Positions 5,702-6,173 of a DNA stretch of 6,173 bases are shown here, piece after piece. The notes below the pieces were generated by a model. The model was not told the DNA's origin. It saw only the letters and a program-made list of their open reading frames with translations, and did no database searches. The DNA lies in the NCBI GenBank assembly GCA_937881285.1, contig CALGEU010000100.1, positions 1-6,173 of the forward strand, written 5' to 3'. Every line of letters starts with the position of its first letter. Within the stretch, counting starts at the first letter, position 1. The position numbers were made by a program, and so were the translations under genes. Source of the DNA: an uncultured Clostridia bacterium. GTDB lineage: Bacteria > Bacillota > Clostridia > Christensenellales > CAG-917.

Positions 5702-6169
5702 ATGCAACAGACAATTTCTCAAAAAGGAATAACCATAAAAACGAGCGACAGATTGAAAAATATCATCGTCGAAGTGCTTTCCGATCTTGAAAGCATAGGC
5801 ATCGTATGTCCAAACAAGGTGTTGTTCAAGCCGTCAACGGCGTATTCGCGCTACGGCTGGTGCAAGAGCAATCGCTTCAAAGACGGCAGAGCGGTCAATC
5901 CCAAATTGCCGTACGATTTCGTCATCGGAATATCCGTGCATATCGTAAACGATTCGGACGTGAAAGACGTCGTCGCGCACGAGATTTTGCATGCGGTCGC
6001 AATGAGTGCGGGGCAGTGGGAGCGTCCGCACCAGTTGCTTTGGAAAAACATGGCGAAGCACGTCAACGCGTCTTTGGGTTACAACGTCCAAACCACAGGC
6101 AAAAACATTCAGGTTGACGGCGCACCGAAACGCCGAAAACGCCGCAGGGCGGTATACTTTTTCAGATAA
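5702..6169 (+). CDS. SprT-like zinc metallopeptidase domain protein
   Basis: This 155-residue protein shows the zinc-binding HExxH motif as HEILH (His93, Glu94, His97), in a context typical of the SprT-like family (PF10263). A YGWC segment (51-54) comes first, then a beta strand with FVIGISVHI (73-81). The run VKDVVAHEILHA is followed by a later His110 in PHQLLWK, the expected third zinc ligand (HG..F in many relatives). The C-terminal CxxC zinc ribbon found in many SprT proteins is absent. The tail is strongly basic instead (KRRKRRR, 143-149), which may bind nucleic acid. The ATG at 5702 is chosen because the family similarity begins after it. The longer frame back to a TTG at 5585 would run through the ATPase promoter and riboswitch start. 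No Shine-Dalgarno precedes the ATG. The gene is transcribed divergently from the ATPase; a functional link is not evident. Protease activity is a family inference; the substrate is unknown. Confidence 0.85.
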   Translation: MQQTISQKGITIKTSDRLKNIIVEVLSDLESIGIVCPNKVLFKPSTAYSRYGWCKSNRFKDGRAVNPKLPYDFVIGISVHIVNDSDVKDVVAHEILHAVAMSAGQWERPHQLLWKNMAKHVNASLGYNVQTTGKNIQVDGAPKRRKRRRAVYFFR

Positions 6170-6173
6170 AGAA

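Overview
The window looks like a chromosomal segment of an uncultured Firmicutes/Clostridia-type bacterium. This rests on AGGAG-type ribosome binding sites, a Gram-positive-style lipobox, factor-independent terminators and a transcription-terminating riboswitch in front of a cation pump. No phage, transposon, CRISPR or rRNA/tRNA signature was seen. The lineage is inferred from style, not from a marker gene.

Left part (1-2508, + strand): about 180 bases of non-coding DNA with a possible folded RNA (31-131) precede an unrecognised 240-residue cytosolic protein (182-904). A strong hairpin terminator (917-963) follows, and 18 bases after it starts a 508-residue secreted lipoprotein (982-2508). 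That lipoprotein is an LCAT-like alpha/beta hydrolase with a readable Ser-Asp-His triad, so it is probably a surface-anchored lipase or acyltransferase.

Middle (2509-5376): a convergent intergenic region holds a bidirectional terminator (2571-2598) and a set of interleaved inverted repeats (2603-2659). On the - strand lies a complete 900-residue P2-type cation-transporting ATPase (2674-5376). All the catalytic motifs are present, as are side chains matching both Ca2+ sites of SERCA.

Right part (5377-6173): the 325-base divergent region upstream of the ATPase carries a complete regulatory unit on the - strand. It comprises a TTGACG-N17-TACAAT promoter, an RNA starting about 7 bases later that matches the yybP-ykoY manganese riboswitch layout, and an intrinsic terminator that reuses the aptamer's P1 3' strand. 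The expected logic is an ON switch: Mn2+ stabilises the aptamer, the terminator cannot form, and the pump is made. This points to Mn2+ (or Mn2+/Ca2+) export for the ATPase. In the other direction, a SprT-like zinc metallopeptidase (5702-6169) has an extended -10 element placed so that transcription would begin at its ATG, suggesting a leaderless mRNA.

The most informative result is the manganese riboswitch plus P-type ATPase module. The riboswitch class is known; this copy appears to have little or no P4 helix.
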